In this document: positions 63,609 through 64,000 of the stretch, in pieces | Position numbering within the stretch: position 1 is the stretch's first letter | How the letters are laid out: each line of letters opens with the position of its first letter | Assembly (NCBI GenBank): GCA_963768085.1 | Contig: CAVYGO010000001.1 | Span: 1-64,000 of the forward strand | Origin: Pukyongia sp963768085 | GTDB lineage: Bacteria > Bacteroidota > Bacteroidia > Flavobacteriales > Flavobacteriaceae | Direction: 5' to 3' | DNA: 64,000 nucleotides | Notes under the pieces: model-generated | Seen by the model: the letters and a program-made list of their open reading frames with translations, nothing else | Told to the model about the DNA's origin: nothing | The model's database searches: none | Position numbers and translations under genes: made by a program

Positions 63609-64000
63609 TTAGTTAGCCGATGTAGATTCACGCTCAATTAATCTGGTCTCAACCACCACAGTTTGGTATGGCGGTTCATAGTCGTCATCTTCCAGCCTTC
63701 CAATGAGTAATTCTGCGGCTTTCTCACCCATTTGGATGCCGTGCTGACTCACAGCAGTGAGGCTCGGTGTGGCGTATTTGGAGAGCACTCCATCGGTAAA
63801 ACCGATCACTTTGATCTCTGAAGGGATATTCTTCCCGAGGGTACGAGCCGCTTTCATTGCAGTTAAGGCGTATTTTTCATTAACGGCAAAAATACCGTCA
63901 ATTTCAGGTCTTCCTCTCAGGAATAATTCTATAGTGGTATTCAACTGGTCTTCCATCCCTTCTTCATTAAATTCATCCTGTAATTTTAAAACCAGTTGGT
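63609..64000 (-). CDS. LacI-family transcriptional regulator (partial, runs off the window)
   Basis: Only the C-terminal 130 residues are visible; the frame stays open to the window edge. Ligand-binding-domain marks: RPEIDGIFAVNEKYALTAMKA, PSEIKVIGFTDG and TPSLTAVSQHGIQMGEKAAELL (in part), ending VVVETRLIERES. This is the periplasmic-binding-protein-like half of LacI regulators. The DNA-binding domain is outside the window. It is in the same direction as the operon that begins at 63475. It is the likely local regulator of maltodextrin genes; the sugar effector is not known. Confidence 0.88.
   Translation of the reverse strand, partial: QLVLKLQDEFNEEGMEDQLNTTIELFLRGRPEIDGIFAVNEKYALTAMKAARTLGKNIPSEIKVIGFTDGVLSKYATPSLTAVSQHGIQMGEKAAELLIGRLEDDDYEPPYQTVVVETRLIERESTSAN

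Overview
This window comes from a bacterium of the phylum Bacteroidota, most likely a marine member of the Flavobacteriaceae. The evidence is a SusC/SusD pair, proteins with type IX secretion (Por) sorting tails, a LuxR-tailed propeller/triple-Tyr sensor regulator, A/T-rich spacers, and flavobacterial-style intergenic palindromes. I saw no rRNA, tRNA, CRISPR array, phage or transposase gene.

Layout. (1) 0-6 kb: an M61 aminopeptidase broken by two frameshifts, a short tail-collar-domain protein, dnaK with a possible sigma-54-type promoter, and a tandem array of about seven 145-bp units. (2) 6-13.3 kb: a TfoX-like protein, two medium-chain dehydrogenases, and a mutagenesis cassette (accessory DnaE plus Y-family DinB). 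Two copies of a TGGAA-N3-TTCCA operator precede the accessory dnaE. Three hairpin repeats with covarying stems, heptamer runs and a 370-bp structured element lie between these genes. (3) 13.3-22.4 kb: housekeeping genes (sdaA, panB, an RluA-type pseudouridine synthase), a four-gene signalling operon (unknown small protein, 7-TM protein, histidine kinase, response regulator), and a membrane patatin. (4) 22.5-34.3 kb: pxpCBA (5-oxoprolinase) with an Nramp-fold transporter lacking the metal motif, an M16 protease, a GCS2-CBS ligase overlapping an aspartoacylase-like hydrolase, and comM, whose 3' end carries a DUF559/palindrome insertion and a duplicated gene end. (5) 34.4-38.9 kb: a glycolytic operon pfkA-gap-sugar kinase-pgi. 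(6) 39.1-53.9 kb: a beta-glucan (laminarin-type) polysaccharide utilization locus with SusC, SusD, a PKD/CBM-like surface protein, two GH16 enzymes, a GH3 enzyme and three T9SS-tailed proteins, all on the minus strand. (7) 54-64 kb: the sensor regulator and a maltodextrin operon (MFS remnant, pgmB, GH65 maltose phosphorylase, two GH13 enzymes) behind a LacI-family regulator that runs off the window.

How it fits together. The GH16 and GH3 enzymes would turn beta-1,3-glucan into glucose. The GH13, GH65 and PgmB enzymes would turn alpha-glucan into glucose and glucose-6-phosphate. The nearby pfkA-gap-kinase-pgi operon takes hexose phosphate onward. The sugar transporter normally found beside pgmB is reduced here to a stub.

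The observations I rate highest are the DUF559 element with a duplicated comM end, the covarying hairpin repeats, the tandem array, the dnaE operators, the Nramp-like protein lacking its metal motif, the paralogous unknown domain in two T9SS proteins, and the internally deleted MFS gene.
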